Shown one piece after another: positions 44,269 to 54,676 of a stretch of 64,000 nucleotides of DNA. Source of the stretch: Burkholderia cepacia ATCC 25416 (lineage in GTDB: Bacteria; Pseudomonadota; Gammaproteobacteria; Burkholderiales; Burkholderiaceae); assembly GCF_001411495.1 (NCBI RefSeq), contig NZ_CP012982.1:2542001-2606000 (forward strand), given 5' to 3'. The notes beneath the pieces were generated by a model. It was not told the origin of the DNA. It made no database searches and saw only the letters and a list, made by a program, of their open reading frames with translations. Position numbers and translations under genes: made by a program. Position 1 is the first letter of the stretch. Each line of letters starts with the position of its first letter.

Positions 44269-45228
44269 ATGATGCACCCCGATCTGGAAGTGGTCGAAGT
44301 GCGACGCGACGAGTCGTTCAAGGTCTGGTCGCACGGTTATCCGTATCGCACGATCCGCTGGCACTTCCATCCCGAATTCGAGCTGCACCTGATCGTCGCG
44401 ACGCGCGGCAAGTATTTCGTCGGCGACCACATCGGTTCGTTCGGCCCCGGCCATCTCGTGCTGCTCGGCCCGAACCTGCCGCACAATTGGGTCAGCGACA
44501 TGGCCGAAGGCGAAACCGTCGAACGCCGCAATCTCGTGATCCAGTTCGACCCGGCGTTCGTGCGCCGCTGCATGGACGCGTTTCCCGAATGCCGCGACGC
44601 GCAGGCGTTGCTCGACGATGCGCGGCGCGGGGTCGGCTTCGACGCGGCGACCAGCGCCGCGATCGCGCCGCTGTTCGACGAGCTGCTGGCCGCGCGCGGC
44701 ATGCGCCGCATCGCGCTGTTCATGACGATCCTCGAACGGCTGTGCGGCGCGGCCGAACGCACGCTGCTCGCGAGCCCCGCGTACGACCAGGCCGATGTCA
44801 CGCCGACGCGGCTCAGCCATGCGCTGTCGTACATCGGCAAGAACCTCGCGTCCGAGCTGCGCGAATCCGATCTCGCGCAACTGACCGGGCAGAGCGTCAG
44901 CGCGTTTTCGCGCGCGTTTCATCGCCAGACGGGCATGCCGTTCGTCCAGTACGTGAATCGTCTGCGGATTGAATCCGCGTGCCAGCTGCTGCTCGCCGAC
45001 GACGCGAACATCACCGATATCTGCTTCCAGGCCGGCTTCAACAACGTGTCGAACTTCAACCGCCAGTTCCGCGCGGTGAAGGGGATGGCGCCGTCCGAAT
45101 TCCGCGCACTGCAGCGCCTGAACGCGCGCAGCCGCGAACTGGCGCTGCACGCGGCGCCCACCGGCAATCCGCTGCCGCCGCGCGTCGTGACGCCCGGCGC
45201 GCCCGAACTCGCCCCGCAGCCCGGATGA
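44269..45228 (+). CDS. AraC-family regulator of the polyol operon (inferred)
   Basis: 319 residues: an N-terminal cupin sensor (WHFHPEFELHLIVATRGKYFVGDHIGSFGPGHLVLLGPNLPHNW) and a C-terminal AraC double helix-turn-helix (ALSYIGKNLASELRESDLAQLTGQSVSAFSRAFHRQTGMPFVQYVNRLRIESACQLL...CFQAGFNNVSNFNRQFRAVKGMAPSEFR). It lies 118 nt upstream of the transporter genes in the same direction and is the likely regulator of that operon. Confidence 0.9.
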   Translation: MMHPDLEVVEVRRDESFKVWSHGYPYRTIRWHFHPEFELHLIVATRGKYFVGDHIGSFGPGHLVLLGPNLPHNWVSDMAEGETVERRNLVIQFDPAFVRRCMDAFPECRDAQALLDDARRGVGFDAATSAAIAPLFDELLAARGMRRIALFMTILERLCGAAERTLLASPAYDQADVTPTRLSHALSYIGKNLASELRESDLAQLTGQSVSAFSRAFHRQTGMPFVQYVNRLRIESACQLLLADDANITDICFQAGFNNVSNFNRQFRAVKGMAPSEFRALQRLNARSRELALHAAPTGNPLPPRVVTPGAPELAPQPG

Positions 45229-45346
45229 TCGCCGGGCCGCCGCCCGCCCGAGTTTTCCACGCCGTTTCACCCAGCCGATCGCGCCGCCCGCGTCGCGAGG
45301 GGCTTGCTCACCCACGAAAAAGCCTTATACAACCGGAGACACCGTC

Positions 45347-46291
45347 ATGACGCCTGCATCGCCCGCCTCATCCTCCCGTCGCGCCGCCCGTCTGGCGGCG
45401 GTTGCCGCGTTTGCCGCCGCGGCCTGGCTGCCCGCCGCCGCCGTGCAGGCCGCACCGCTGCGGATCGGCATGACGTTCCAGGAGCTCAACAACCCGTATT
45501 TCGTGACGATGCAGAAGGCGCTGAACGACGCGGCCGCGTCGATCGGCGCGCAGGTCGTCGTCACCGACGCGCATCACGACGTCAGCAAGCAGGTGAGCGA
45601 CGTCGAGGACATGCTGCAGAAGAAGATCGACATCCTGCTCGTGAACCCGACCGATTCGACCGGCATCCAGTCGGCGATCACGCAGGCGAAGAAGGCCGGC
45701 GCGGTGGTCGTGGCCGTCGATGCGAACGCGAACGGCCCGGTCGATTCGTTCGTCGGCTCGAAGAACTACGACGCGGGCGTGATGTCGTGCGACTACCTCG
45801 CGAAAGCGATCGGCGGCAGCGGCGAGGTGGCGATCCTCGACGGCATTCCGGTCGTGCCGATTCTCGAACGCGTGCGCGGTTGCAAGGCGGGCCTCGCGAA
45901 ATACCCGAACGTGAAGCTGGTCGACACGCAGAACGGCAAGCAGGAGCGTGCGACCGCGCTGTCGGTGACCGAGAACCTGATCTCCGCGCACCCGAAGCTG
46001 AAGGGCGTCTTCAGCGTGAACGACGGCGGCGCGATGGGCGCGCTCGCCGCGATCGAGAGCTCGGGCAAGGACATCAAGCTGACGAGCGTCGACGGCGCGC
46101 CCGAGGCGATCGCCGCGATCCAGAAGCCGAATTCGAAGTTCATCGAAACGACCGCGCAGTTCCCGGCCGACCAGGTGCGTATCGCGCTCGGCATCGCGAT
46201 TGCGCGCAAGTGGGGCGCGACGGTGCCGAAGGCGATCCCGGTCGACGTGAAGGTGGTCGACCGCGGCAACGCGAAGGGCTTCAGCTGGTGA
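45347..46291 (+). CDS. sugar ABC transporter, periplasmic binding protein (RbsB type)
   Basis: 314 residues. A signal peptide ([22 protein letters not shown]) precedes a periplasmic-binding fold of the ribose/galactose cluster: [71 protein letters not shown], and [33 protein letters not shown]. It captures a sugar or polyol for the membrane complex encoded next. First structural gene of the operon. Confidence 0.92.
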   Translation: MTPASPASSSRRAARLAAVAAFAAAAWLPAAAVQAAPLRIGMTFQELNNPYFVTMQKALNDAAASIGAQVVVTDAHHDVSKQVSDVEDMLQKKIDILLVNPTDSTGIQSAITQAKKAGAVVVAVDANANGPVDSFVGSKNYDAGVMSCDYLAKAIGGSGEVAILDGIPVVPILERVRGCKAGLAKYPNVKLVDTQNGKQERATALSVTENLISAHPKLKGVFSVNDGGAMGALAAIESSGKDIKLTSVDGAPEAIAAIQKPNSKFIETTAQFPADQVRIALGIAIARKWGATVPKAIPVDVKVVDRGNAKGFSW

Positions 46292-46353
46292 ACGACGTGC
46301 AATGCGACTCGAAGGGCGGCGGCACGGCCGGCGCCTTTCGTACGGAGAACCCG

Positions 46354-47874
46354 ATGGACACGATACTCCGGCTCAGCGACATCGCGAAAAGCTTTCCGGG
46401 CGTGAAGGCGCTGTCCGGCATTCATCTCGAGATCGCACGCGGCGAGATTCACGCGCTGCTCGGCGAGAACGGCGCGGGCAAGTCGACGCTGATGAAGATC
46501 CTGTGCGGCATTCATCGGCCGGATACCGGCACGATCGAGATCGACGGCGAGGTGCGTCGTTTCGCGGACTATCGCGACGCGGTCGCGGCGGGTGTCGGCA
46601 TCGTGTTCCAGGAATTCAGTCTGATCCCGCATCTCGATGCCGTCGACAACCTGTTCCTCGGCCGCGAGCTGCGCAATCGCTGGGGCGCACGCGACCGCAA
46701 GCGGATGCGTCGCGCGGCGGCCGGCATCTTCGCGCGGCTCGGTGTCGCGATCGATCTCGATGCGCCGATCCGTGCGCTGTCGGTCGCGCAGCAGCAGTTC
46801 GTCGAGATCGGCAAGGCGCTGTCGCTCGACGCGCGCATCCTGATCCTCGACGAACCGACCGCCACGCTCACGCCGGCCGAGGCCGGGCACCTGTTCGCGA
46901 TCATGCGCGAGCTGAAGCGGCAGGGCGTCGCGATGATCTTCATCTCGCATCATCTCGAGGAAATCTTCGCGGTGTGCGACCGCATCACCGTGTTGCGCGA
47001 CGGCCAGTACGTTGCGACGACCGACGTCGCGCGCACCGACGTCGAGCAGCTGGTGCGGATGATGGTCGGGCGGCGGATCGAGAGCAGTTTTCCGCCGAAG
47101 CCGGCGCGCGCCGCGGATGCGCCGCGGGTACTGGAGGTCGATGCGCTGCAGATCGAGCGCGACGGCCCCGTGAACCGCTTTGAGCTGCATGCGGGCGAGA
47201 TTCTCGGCTTTGCCGGGCTGGTCGGCTCGGGCCGCACCGAAACCGCGCTCGCGGTGATCGGCGCGACGCGTGCGCATCGCAAGGACGTGCGCGTGCGCGG
47301 CACGGCGGCGACGCTCGCCGATCCGGCCGACGCATTGCGCGCGGGCATCGGCATCCTGCCGGAAAGCCGCAAGACGGAAGGGCTCGTCACGTCGTTCTCG
47401 ATTCGCGACAACATCTCGCTGAACAACCTCGGCAAGTACCGGTCGATGCGCTGGCTGATCGACCGCCGCGGCGAGGCGCGCGCGACGCACGACGTGATGC
47501 GGCGTGTCGGCGTGAAGGCGCCGTCGATCCATACCGAGGTCGCGACGCTGTCCGGCGGCAACCAGCAGAAGGTCGTGATCGCGCGCTGGCTGAACCATCA
47601 CACGTCGGTGCTGATCTTCGACGAGCCGACGCGCGGCATCGACGTCGGCGCGAAAGCCGAAATCTACGGGCTGATGCGCGAACTCACCGCGCGCGGCTAC
47701 GCCATCATCATGATCTCGTCCGAGCTGCCGGAAATCGTCGGCATGTGCGATCGCGTCGCCGTGTTCCGGCAGGGCCGCATCGAGGCGACGCTCGAAGGCG
47801 ACGAGATCGATCCCGACACGGTCATGACCCATGCCACGGCCGGCACGCGAGGAGCGACCCATGAACCTGCCTGA
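46354..47874 (+). CDS. sugar ABC transporter ATP-binding protein (RbsA type)
   Basis: 506 residues with two ABC domains, as in RbsA/MglA. The first has Walker [10 protein letters not shown], a signature region ALSVAQQQF and Walker [10 protein letters not shown]. The second has the reduced Walker [10 protein letters not shown], signature LSGGNQQKV and [14 protein letters not shown]. The start ATG at 46354 has CGGAG at 7 nt. Its 3' end overlaps the permease gene by 14 nt. Confidence 0.95.
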   Translation: MDTILRLSDIAKSFPGVKALSGIHLEIARGEIHALLGENGAGKSTLMKILCGIHRPDTGTIEIDGEVRRFADYRDAVAAGVGIVFQEFSLIPHLDAVDNLFLGRELRNRWGARDRKRMRRAAAGIFARLGVAIDLDAPIRALSVAQQQFVEIGKALSLDARILILDEPTATLTPAEAGHLFAIMRELKRQGVAMIFISHHLEEIFAVCDRITVLRDGQYVATTDVARTDVEQLVRMMVGRRIESSFPPKPARAADAPRVLEVDALQIERDGPVNRFELHAGEILGFAGLVGSGRTETALAVIGATRAHRKDVRVRGTAATLADPADALRAGIGILPESRKTEGLVTSFSIRDNISLNNLGKYRSMRWLIDRRGEARATHDVMRRVGVKAPSIHTEVATLSGGNQQKVVIARWLNHHTSVLIFDEPTRGIDVGAKAEIYGLMRELTARGYAIIMISSELPEIVGMCDRVAVFRQGRIEATLEGDEIDPDTVMTHATAGTRGATHEPA

Positions 47875-48874
47875 TTCTTCTTCCACACCTTCCACGACGC
47901 TCGCGGCCAACGCCGGAAACGGCGATGCGCCGCCGCCACGCGCGATGTGGGCGCAGTTGCGGCGCTCGACGCTGTTCTATCCGCTCGTCGGCCTCGTCGT
48001 CGTGTGCATCGCGATGATGATCGCGAGCCCGAGCTTCCTGTCCGCCGCGAACCTGGAAAACGTGCTGCGCCAGGTGTCGATCAACGCGATCATCGCGGTG
48101 GGCATGACCTGCGTGATCCTGACGGGCGGGATCGACCTGTCGGTCGGCTCGGTGATGGCGCTGTCGGGCACGCTCGCGGCCGGGCTGATGGTCGCGGGCG
48201 TCAACGCGGTCGCCGCGCTCGCGATCGGTATTGCGGTCGGCTTCGGGTTCGGCTTCCTGAACGGCGTGTTCGTCGCGTTCGCGGGGATGCCGCCGATCAT
48301 CGTCACGCTCGCGACGATGGGCATCGCGCGCGGCCTCGCGCTGATCTACACGGGCGGTTATCCGATCGACGGGCTGCCCGACTGGGTTGCGTTCTTCGGC
48401 AGCGGCAAGGTGCTCGGCATCCAGGCGCCCGTGCTGATCATGCTGGTGGTCTACGCGATCGCGTGGCTGCTGCTCGATCGCATGCCGTTCGGCCGCTACG
48501 TGTATGCGATCGGCGGCAACGAGCAGGCGACGCGGCTCACCGGCGTGCGCGTGGCGCGCGTGAAGCTGATCGTCTACACGCTGGCCGGGCTCACGTCGGC
48601 GCTCGCCGCGATCGTGCTGACGGGCCGGCTGATGAGCGGGCAGCCGAACGCGGGCGTGGGCTTCGAACTCGACGCGATCGCGGCCGTCGTGATGGGCGGC
48701 ACGTCGATCTCGGGCGGGCGCGGCGCGATCCTCGGCACGCTTGTCGGTGCGCTGCTGCTCGGCGTGCTCAACAACGGGCTGAACATGATCGGCGTGAACC
48801 CGTATGTGCAGAACGTGATCAAGGGCGGAATCATCCTGCTCGCGATCTACATCAGCCGCGAACGGTCGCGGTAA
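47861..48874 (+). CDS. sugar ABC transporter permease (RbsC type)
   Basis: 337 residues with 8-10 membrane segments. Typical RbsC/XylH blocks are [85 protein letters not shown] and [54 protein letters not shown] precedes the ATG inside the end of the ATPase gene. Confidence 0.95.
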   Translation: MNLPDSSSTPSTTLAANAGNGDAPPPRAMWAQLRRSTLFYPLVGLVVVCIAMMIASPSFLSAANLENVLRQVSINAIIAVGMTCVILTGGIDLSVGSVMALSGTLAAGLMVAGVNAVAALAIGIAVGFGFGFLNGVFVAFAGMPPIIVTLATMGIARGLALIYTGGYPIDGLPDWVAFFGSGKVLGIQAPVLIMLVVYAIAWLLLDRMPFGRYVYAIGGNEQATRLTGVRVARVKLIVYTLAGLTSALAAIVLTGRLMSGQPNAGVGFELDAIAAVVMGGTSISGGRGAILGTLVGALLLGVLNNGLNMIGVNPYVQNVIKGGIILLAIYISRERSR

Positions 48875-48920
48875 CGTGCGATCGATCAGACATCCGAATC
48901 ATCAACGAAAGAGACAACTC

Positions 48921-50009
48921 ATGACGACACCCGAAGCCCCGCCGCGGATGACCGCGGTCGTTTGCCACGGCCCCGAGGACTACCGCGTCGAACAGGTCGC
49001 GAAGCCGCGCCCCGGCACGAACGAACTCGTGATCCGCATCGCCGCGTGCGGCATCTGCGCAAGCGACTGTAAGTGCTATACGGGCGCGAAGATGTTCTGG
49101 GGCGGCCCGAACCCGTGGGTCAAGGCGCCCGTGATTCCCGGCCACGAATTTTTCGGCCACGTTGAAGCGCTCGGCGACGGCGCGGCCGAGCACTTCGGCG
49201 TGACGGTGGGCGACCGCGTGATCGCCGAGCAGATCGTGCCGTGCGGCAAGTGCCGTTATTGCCGGTCGGGCCAGTACTGGATGTGCGAAGTGCACAACAT
49301 CTTCGGCTTCCAGCGCGAGGTGGCCGACGGCGGGATGGCCGAATACATGCGCATTCCTCCCACCGCGATCGTCCACAAGATCCCGCTCGGCGTGTCGCTC
49401 GAAGACGCCGCGATCATCGAGCCGCTGTCGTGCGCGATCCATACGGTGAACCGCGGCGACCTGCAGCTCGACGATGTGGTCGTGATCGCCGGAGCGGGCC
49501 CGCTCGGGCTGATGATGACGCAGGTCGCGCACCTGAAGACGCCGAAGAAACTCGTCGTGATCGACCTGATCGACGAGCGGCTCGAACTCGCGCGGCAGTA
49601 CGGCGCCGACGTGACGATCAACCCGACGCGCGACGATGCACGCGAGATCGTCCGGTCGCTCACCGACGGCTACGGCTGCGACGTCTACATCGAGACGACC
49701 GGCGCGCCGGTCGGCGTGAGCCAGGGGCTCGACCTGATCCGCAAGCTCGGCCGCTTCGTCGAATTCAGCGTGTTCGGCGAGGATGCGACCGTCGACTGGT
49801 CGATCATCGGCGACCGCAAGGAGCTCGACGTGCGCGGCGCGCACCTGGGGCCATACTGCTACCCGGTCGCGATCGACCTGCTCGCGCGCGGACTCGTCAC
49901 GTCGAAAGGCATCGTCACGCACGATTTCGCGCTCGAGGAGTGGGACGACGCGATCCGCGTCGCGAAATCGCCCGAATCGATCAAGGTGCTGCTGAAGCCG
50001 GCCCGCTGA
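48921..50009 (+). CDS. zinc-dependent alcohol/polyol dehydrogenase (MDR)
   Basis: 362 residues. Catalytic zinc ligands lie in ACGICASDCKCY and GHEFFG, and the structural zinc in the four-Cys lobe CGKCRYCRSGQYWMC. The cofactor fold is VVVIAGAGPLGLMMTQVA followed by VVIDLIDERLELA, whose Asp favours NAD+. It should oxidise a hydroxyl group of the sugar or polyol brought in by the transporter. It follows the permease gene by 46 nt. Confidence 0.9.
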   Translation: MTTPEAPPRMTAVVCHGPEDYRVEQVAKPRPGTNELVIRIAACGICASDCKCYTGAKMFWGGPNPWVKAPVIPGHEFFGHVEALGDGAAEHFGVTVGDRVIAEQIVPCGKCRYCRSGQYWMCEVHNIFGFQREVADGGMAEYMRIPPTAIVHKIPLGVSLEDAAIIEPLSCAIHTVNRGDLQLDDVVVIAGAGPLGLMMTQVAHLKTPKKLVVIDLIDERLELARQYGADVTINPTRDDAREIVRSLTDGYGCDVYIETTGAPVGVSQGLDLIRKLGRFVEFSVFGEDATVDWSIIGDRKELDVRGAHLGPYCYPVAIDLLARGLVTSKGIVTHDFALEEWDDAIRVAKSPESIKVLLKPAR

Positions 50010-50038
50010 CGGCCGGCGAGCGCCTCACCGGAGACATC

Positions 50039-51586
50039 ATGGAATACGTCATAGGCGTGGACATCGGCACGCAGAGCACCAAGGCGCTGCTCGTCGACCG
50101 GCACGGCACGATCGTCGCGCGGCGCTCGGCCGGCTACCAGCCCGATACGCCGCGCCCGCTGTGGGCCGAGCAATGGCCGCAGGTGTGGTTCGACGCCGTG
50201 CTCGAATGCATCGCCGGCTGCGTGAGCGATGCGCACGTGCAGGGTGTGCCGGCCGACGCGATCCGTGCGGTGTGCGTGAGCAGCCTGTACGGCGGCTCGG
50301 GCATTCCGGTCGACAGCGACATGCGGCCGGTCCATCCGTGCCTGATCTGGATGGACCGGCGCGCGACCGCGGAAGTCGACTGGATCAATGCGAACGTGAA
50401 CGTCGAGCGGCTGCGCGTGATCACGGGCAACGGCGTCGACAGCTATTACGGCTTCACGAAGATGCTGTGGCTGCGCGACCAGCGGCCGGACGTGTGGGCG
50501 AACGTGCGCTACTTCCTGCCGCCGAACGCCTACGTGATCTACCTGCTGACCGGCGAGGTCGCGGTCGATCACAGCTCGGCCGGCAACATCGGCGGCGTGT
50601 ACGACGTCGCGCGCCGCGAATGGTCCGACGATGCGCTCGACATGCTCGGCATCCCGGCGACGATGATGCCCGAGCGGCTCGTCGAATCGACGGACGTCGT
50701 CGGCGGCCTGCTGTCGCAATGGACGGAGCAGCTCGGGCTGCCGGCCGGCACGCCAGTCGTCGCGGGCGGTGTCGATGCGGCCGTCGCGACCTTCGCGGCC
50801 GGCGCGACGCGCACGGGGCAGCATGTCGCGATGATCGGCACCAGCATGTGCTGGGGTTACGTGAGCCGGCATGTCGATGCGCGGCACGGGCTCGTCAGCA
50901 TGCCGCACGTGTTCAACGGGCAGCGCGACCTGTACGTGTTCGGCGGCGCGATCACGGCGGGCGCGTCGGTCGCATGGTTTCGCGACCAGTTCTGTCACGC
51001 GGAGATCGATGCGGCACGCCTGCTGCCGCACGGCGATCCGCACGTGTTGCTCGAGGAGGCGGCCGAAAGCGTGCCGCCGCGCGCCGATGGCGTGCTGTTC
51101 CTGCCGTACCTGATGGGCGAACGCAGCCCGGTGTGGGACGCGAAGGCGAGCGGCGCATTCGTCGGGCTGAGTCTCGCGCACACGCGCGCGCACCTGTATC
51201 GCGCGGTGCTCGAAGGTGTCGCGTTCGCGTTGCGGCACAACATCGAGGCCGGCCGACTCGGCGCGGCCGCGCTCGACGACCGGCTGATCGTCGTGGGCGG
51301 GGCCGCGCATTCGGCGCTGTGGATGCAGATCATCGCGGACGTGACGGGCTTCCCGGTGTGGACGATCGAGCAGGACGTCGAAGCCGCGATGGGGGCGGCC
51401 CTGCTCGCGGGAGTCGGGGTGGGGCTCGTGTCGCACGAGGATGCACAAGGCGGATGGGTCACGCTCGTCGAGCGCGCGCGGCCCGATGCCGAACGCGCGG
51501 CAGCCTATACGGCGCGCTTTGCGCTCTATACGGCGCTGTATCCGGCGCTCGAACCGATCATGCACGGGTTGCACACGCCATCATGA
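50039..51586 (+). CDS. FGGY-family carbohydrate kinase
   Basis: 515 residues. The N-terminal actin-like motif is YVIGVDIGTQSTKALLVDRHG; the substrate region is PLWAEQWPQVWFDAV and CLIWMDRRA; the catalytic Asp lies in VVAGGVDAAVATFAAGA, and ATP binding is at DRLIVVGGAAHSALWMQIIADVTG. It phosphorylates a ketose or polyol, xylulokinase-like, but the sugar is not determined. The stop codon overlaps the start of the next gene (ATGA). Confidence 0.92.
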   Translation: MEYVIGVDIGTQSTKALLVDRHGTIVARRSAGYQPDTPRPLWAEQWPQVWFDAVLECIAGCVSDAHVQGVPADAIRAVCVSSLYGGSGIPVDSDMRPVHPCLIWMDRRATAEVDWINANVNVERLRVITGNGVDSYYGFTKMLWLRDQRPDVWANVRYFLPPNAYVIYLLTGEVAVDHSSAGNIGGVYDVARREWSDDALDMLGIPATMMPERLVESTDVVGGLLSQWTEQLGLPAGTPVVAGGVDAAVATFAAGATRTGQHVAMIGTSMCWGYVSRHVDARHGLVSMPHVFNGQRDLYVFGGAITAGASVAWFRDQFCHAEIDAARLLPHGDPHVLLEEAAESVPPRADGVLFLPYLMGERSPVWDAKASGAFVGLSLAHTRAHLYRAVLEGVAFALRHNIEAGRLGAAALDDRLIVVGGAAHSALWMQIIADVTGFPVWTIEQDVEAAMGAALLAGVGVGLVSHEDAQGGWVTLVERARPDAERAAAYTARFALYTALYPALEPIMHGLHTPS

Positions 51587-52341
51587 AAAGTCGATTCGAT
51601 TTCGGCGGTTCGCGGGTGCTCGTCACGGGCGCGTCGAGCGGGATCGGGCGCGCGTGCGCGGTCGCGCTGGCGCGGGCGGGCGCGCAGGTCGTCGCGGCGG
51701 GGCGCGACATGGCCGCGCTCGACGCGCTGGCCGGCGAGGTTGCGTGCGAGACGTTGCGCGTCGACGTTGGCGGTGACGAGCACGCGATCGACGCGGCGCT
51801 TGCCGCGCACGACGCGTTCGACGGCCTCGTGAATTGCGCGGGGATCGCGTCGCTCGAATCGGCGCTCGACGTGAGCGCCGCGCATTTCGATCGCGTGATG
51901 GCGGTCAACGCGCGCGGCGCGGCGCTCGTCGCACGGGCCGTCGGGCGGAAGATGATCGCGCGCGACGGACGTGGCGCAGCGCAGGCGCGGGGCAGCATCG
52001 TCAACGTATCGAGCCAGGCCGCGCTCGTCGGCCTGCCCGCGCATCTGGGCTATTGCGCGTCGAAGGCGGCGATGGACGCGATCACGCGCGTGCTGTGCAT
52101 CGAACTCGGGCCGCACGGCATTCGTGTGAACAGTGTGAACCCGACGGTCACCCTCACGCCGATGGCGCAGTTCGCGTGGAGCGATCCGGAAAAGCGTGCG
52201 CCGATGCTGGCCGCGATTCCGCTCGGGCGATTTGCGGAGCCGGACGAGGTCGTCGAGCCGATCCTGTTCCTGCTGAGCGATGCGGCATCGATGGTCAGCG
52301 GCGTGTCGCTGCCGATCGACGGCGGCTACACGGCGCGTTAG
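51583..52341 (+). CDS. SDR, L-xylulose reductase (DCXR)-like
   Basis: 252 residues. The NADP-type Rossmann motif is VLVTGASSGIGRACAVALARAGAQVVAAGRD; the catalytic set is Ser in NVSSQAALVG and Tyr-x3-Lys in YCASKAAMDAI. The C-terminal half (VNPTVTLTPMAQFAWSDPEKRAPMLAAIPLGRFAEPDEVVEPILFLLSD) closely recalls mammalian L-xylulose reductase as I remember it. That points to pentitol/pentulose conversion. It is the last gene of the operon, coupled to the kinase by ATGA. Confidence 0.88.
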   Translation: MKSRFDFGGSRVLVTGASSGIGRACAVALARAGAQVVAAGRDMAALDALAGEVACETLRVDVGGDEHAIDAALAAHDAFDGLVNCAGIASLESALDVSAAHFDRVMAVNARGAALVARAVGRKMIARDGRGAAQARGSIVNVSSQAALVGLPAHLGYCASKAAMDAITRVLCIELGPHGIRVNSVNPTVTLTPMAQFAWSDPEKRAPMLAAIPLGRFAEPDEVVEPILFLLSDAASMVSGVSLPIDGGYTAR

Positions 52342-52419
52342 GCAACGTCGTACTCGGGCGCCGCATGACCGGAACCCGTGGCGAATGCACGGCGAATGCC
52401 CGGCGCGGCCGCCGGGCGG

Positions 52420-52560
52420 CTAGACCGGATCCTTGCTCGGCGGTCCGTCCGGTTGCTGCGGGTTGTCGTGATGGCCGGGCGGCGACGACAGCGGGTCGTC
52501 TTCCGGGTCGCGGTTCGGGTCGGCAGGTGGCTCGGGCGTCGGGGTCGTGTGATCGGTCAT
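52420..52560 (-). CDS. small Pro/Asp-rich protein
   Basis: 46 residues (MTDHTTPTPEPPADPNRDPEDDPLSSPPGHHDNPQQPDGPPSKDPV), with about one third proline; probably disordered. Codon pattern and a clear start support coding, but the ribosome-binding site is weak and no function is known. Confidence 0.5.
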   Translation of the reverse strand: MTDHTTPTPEPPADPNRDPEDDPLSSPPGHHDNPQQPDGPPSKDPV

Positions 52561-52763
52561 GGAGAACTCGCGCAGTGCGTGACGGCGGTGGCGCGGCGGG
52601 GGCGCCTCGTCTCCGTTATAGGCAATCGGCCGTGCATTTGCAGCGGGATTGTCGCGGTGGGGCGCCTTTCGTCGGGGCAATCCGCGCGGGCGCGGTTTTC
52701 GTGCCGACACCTGCTGCGCCGGAGCGGGCCATGCGCCGCTCCGCGTGCGGGGCGGGATCGGCG

Positions 52764-53348
52764 TCAGCGCAAATCCGCGGGCGTATCGACGTCGCGCACG
52801 ATGCCCGGATCGTCGACGTCGAGCAGCCTGACCGGTGCACTGGCGAACAGCGCGCGGGCGCCGGTGTCGCCGTCGAGGGCGGCGAGCGCATCGAAGTGGT
52901 GCGCGGCGAAACCGACCGGATGGCCGCGCGCGCCGCGATGCGCGGGTGCGACGATCGACGCGTCGTCGGCGTCGAGTGCGCGTGTGACGCTTTCGTAGGT
53001 GGACGCCGCGATCCACGGCATGTCGCCGAGCGCGACGAGCCAGCCGTTCGCGTCGGGCGTCGCGCGTACGCCGGCCGCGAGGCTCGCGCCCATGCCGCGC
53101 ACCGCGTCGGGCGCGTAGACGACATGGCAGCCGGCTTCGTTCAGCAGCATCGCGAGTTTTTCGGCACCGGGACGCACGACGGCGATCACGTCGGCCGTGG
53201 CCGCCGCGAGACGGCGGGCGGCCGCGACCGCAACCGGCGTGCCGTCGGGAAGCAGCGCGAGCAGCTTGCTGTGCAGGCCGCTCGGGTCGAAGCGTTGACC
53301 GAGGCCGCCGGCGAGGAGGACGCCGGTGGCGAGTGACGCATAGGACAT
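52764..53348 (-). CDS. MobA/MocA-like nucleotidyltransferase
   Basis: 194 residues with the NTP-transferase fold: nucleotide loop LLAGGLGQRFDPSGLHSKLLALLPDGTPV, AVVRPGAEKLAML, MGASLAAGV and GWLVALGDMPWIA (metal-binding GDMP). Members such as MocA add CMP to molybdopterin for enzymes of the IorAB type; a role for the IorAB enzyme in this window is possible but there is no linkage. ATG 53348 is the first Met before the domain. Confidence 0.8.
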   Translation of the reverse strand: MSYASLATGVLLAGGLGQRFDPSGLHSKLLALLPDGTPVAVAAARRLAAATADVIAVVRPGAEKLAMLLNEAGCHVVYAPDAVRGMGASLAAGVRATPDANGWLVALGDMPWIAASTYESVTRALDADDASIVAPAHRGARGHPVGFAAHHFDALAALDGDTGARALFASAPVRLLDVDDPGIVRDVDTPADLR

Positions 53349-53451
53349 CGGCGCGGGGGAGAGTGATGCAGGTGCTGCGATTGTGCGGGAGCGGGCAGGG
53401 ATCGACAAGTGAGGATGTTACCGGGGCGGGTTCGTTTCGTCGGAAAGAACG

Positions 53452-54171
53452 TCAGCGCGCGGCTTCGTCGAGCATGCTTTCCTCGACGGGACCGTAAATT
53501 GCGTGCGACTGGTTGTGCATGACGGCCCAATAGCGGTCGCCGAATGACCAATGCCACCATTCCGACGGGTAATTGGTGAAGCCGGCGCCCGTCAGCGCGG
53601 CGATCAGCACCTGGCGGTGGCGGGCGGCGGCCCGGCTGATGAACGGGTTGTGCGTATAGCACGCGCCGGACGATTCCTGGTCGGTTGCGTCGAGCACGCA
53701 GCCCATGTCGAGCTCGACGCCATCCGTCGAGATCAGTGTCAGGTCGACGGCCGCGCCCGTCGGATGGGCGGCGACTTCCGGCGGCGCGACGTAGTGGCTC
53801 GTCAGCGCGACCAATGTGTCTTCGTCCGGCAGCGGGTTCAGCGTCCGGCGCAGGTGCGCGAGATGCCGGGTGAAATAGTGGCGCTGCAGCGCCAGCGGAC
53901 GATAGCCTTCCTTGACGTACAGGCGCAGGCCGTCGGGCAGCGCATGCGCGGCGGCGATCAGCCGTTGCGCCACACCGTGGCGCACTTTCAGGAAATGCCG
54001 GCTCGGGTGTGCGGTGTCGTCGCGGCCGGGATCGACGGCGATGCGGTCATGAAAACCGGCGAGATCGACAAACCCTTCGTGCGACTCCAGCAGGGCGATC
54101 GACCGGACAGCGGGATCGGAGAGCGATATCACGATAGCGGACGGAATGGCGCGATGACGGTTGCGGGCCAT
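53452..54171 (-). CDS. M15D D-alanyl-D-alanine dipeptidase (VanX-like)
   Basis: 239 residues. Zinc ligands are in HPTGAAVDLTL (His and Asp) and EWWHWSFGD (Glu base and His), as in VanX and DdpX; Arg of EGYRPLALQ is the expected transition-state residue. It hydrolyses D-Ala-D-Ala, more likely for peptidoglycan recycling than for glycopeptide resistance in a Gram-negative cell. No signal peptide was seen, so it should be cytosolic. Confidence 0.85.
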   Translation of the reverse strand: MARNRHRAIPSAIVISLSDPAVRSIALLESHEGFVDLAGFHDRIAVDPGRDDTAHPSRHFLKVRHGVAQRLIAAAHALPDGLRLYVKEGYRPLALQRHYFTRHLAHLRRTLNPLPDEDTLVALTSHYVAPPEVAAHPTGAAVDLTLISTDGVELDMGCVLDATDQESSGACYTHNPFISRAAARHRQVLIAALTGAGFTNYPSEWWHWSFGDRYWAVMHNQSHAIYGPVEESMLDEAAR

Positions 54172-54280
54172 GAGCCGGCGCCGAGGCTGGCCGGCCGAGG
54201 TCGTTTTTGTCAGACGATTCGCCAATATGCCGGAGTCCGGCGGAGGATGCGCGGCGGTTCGGCCCGCGGGCAGGCGACGC

Positions 54281-54676
54281 TCACCAGAGCGTCTTGACGT
54301 GCGCGTAAGCGCGGATTTTTTCGTCGCGCGTGACGAGCGGCGCGCCGAGCCGTCGAGCGGTCGCGACGATCATGCGATCGGCCGGATCCTTGTGGAACGT
54401 GCCGGGGAGGTTGGTGGATTTCGCGGCGATGTCGGCGTCGACGGGCACGAAGCGCATCCCGTCGATTTGCGCGACGGTGGCGAGCCATGCTTCGACATCC
54501 ATCGTCAGTGCGAGGCGGTCGTTGCGCACCAGCATCGCAATCTCCCACGCGGAGATCGCGGACGCGGCGAGCGCGCCTTCGCTGCGGGCGCGATCGATCG
54601 CGCTTCTCGCCTTCTTGCTGAGCGACGGGTCGCCCGCCACCCACCATACCAATGCATGTGTATCCAGCACGATCAC
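54281..54676 (-). CDS. PIN-domain toxin (VapC-like)
   Basis: 131 residues. The four acidic residues of the PIN nuclease site are visible: Asp in IVLDTHALVWW, Glu in SAWEIAML, Asp in DPADRMIVA and Asp in TRDEKI. The WWVAGD and GTFHKDPADR signatures are those of the PIN clade paired with Phd/YefM antitoxins. It should cleave RNA. The start is GTG 54676, which overlaps the antitoxin stop (GTGA), so translation is coupled. Confidence 0.88.
   Translation of the reverse strand: MIVLDTHALVWWVAGDPSLSKKARSAIDRARSEGALAASAISAWEIAMLVRNDRLALTMDVEAWLATVAQIDGMRFVPVDADIAAKSTNLPGTFHKDPADRMIVATARRLGAPLVTRDEKIRAYAHVKTLW

Noticed and set aside
49859..51574. Minus-strand open frame of 571 codons over the FGGY kinase gene
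   Set aside because: The kinase frame has all motifs and operon spacing; the antisense frame has only Arg/His-rich low complexity.
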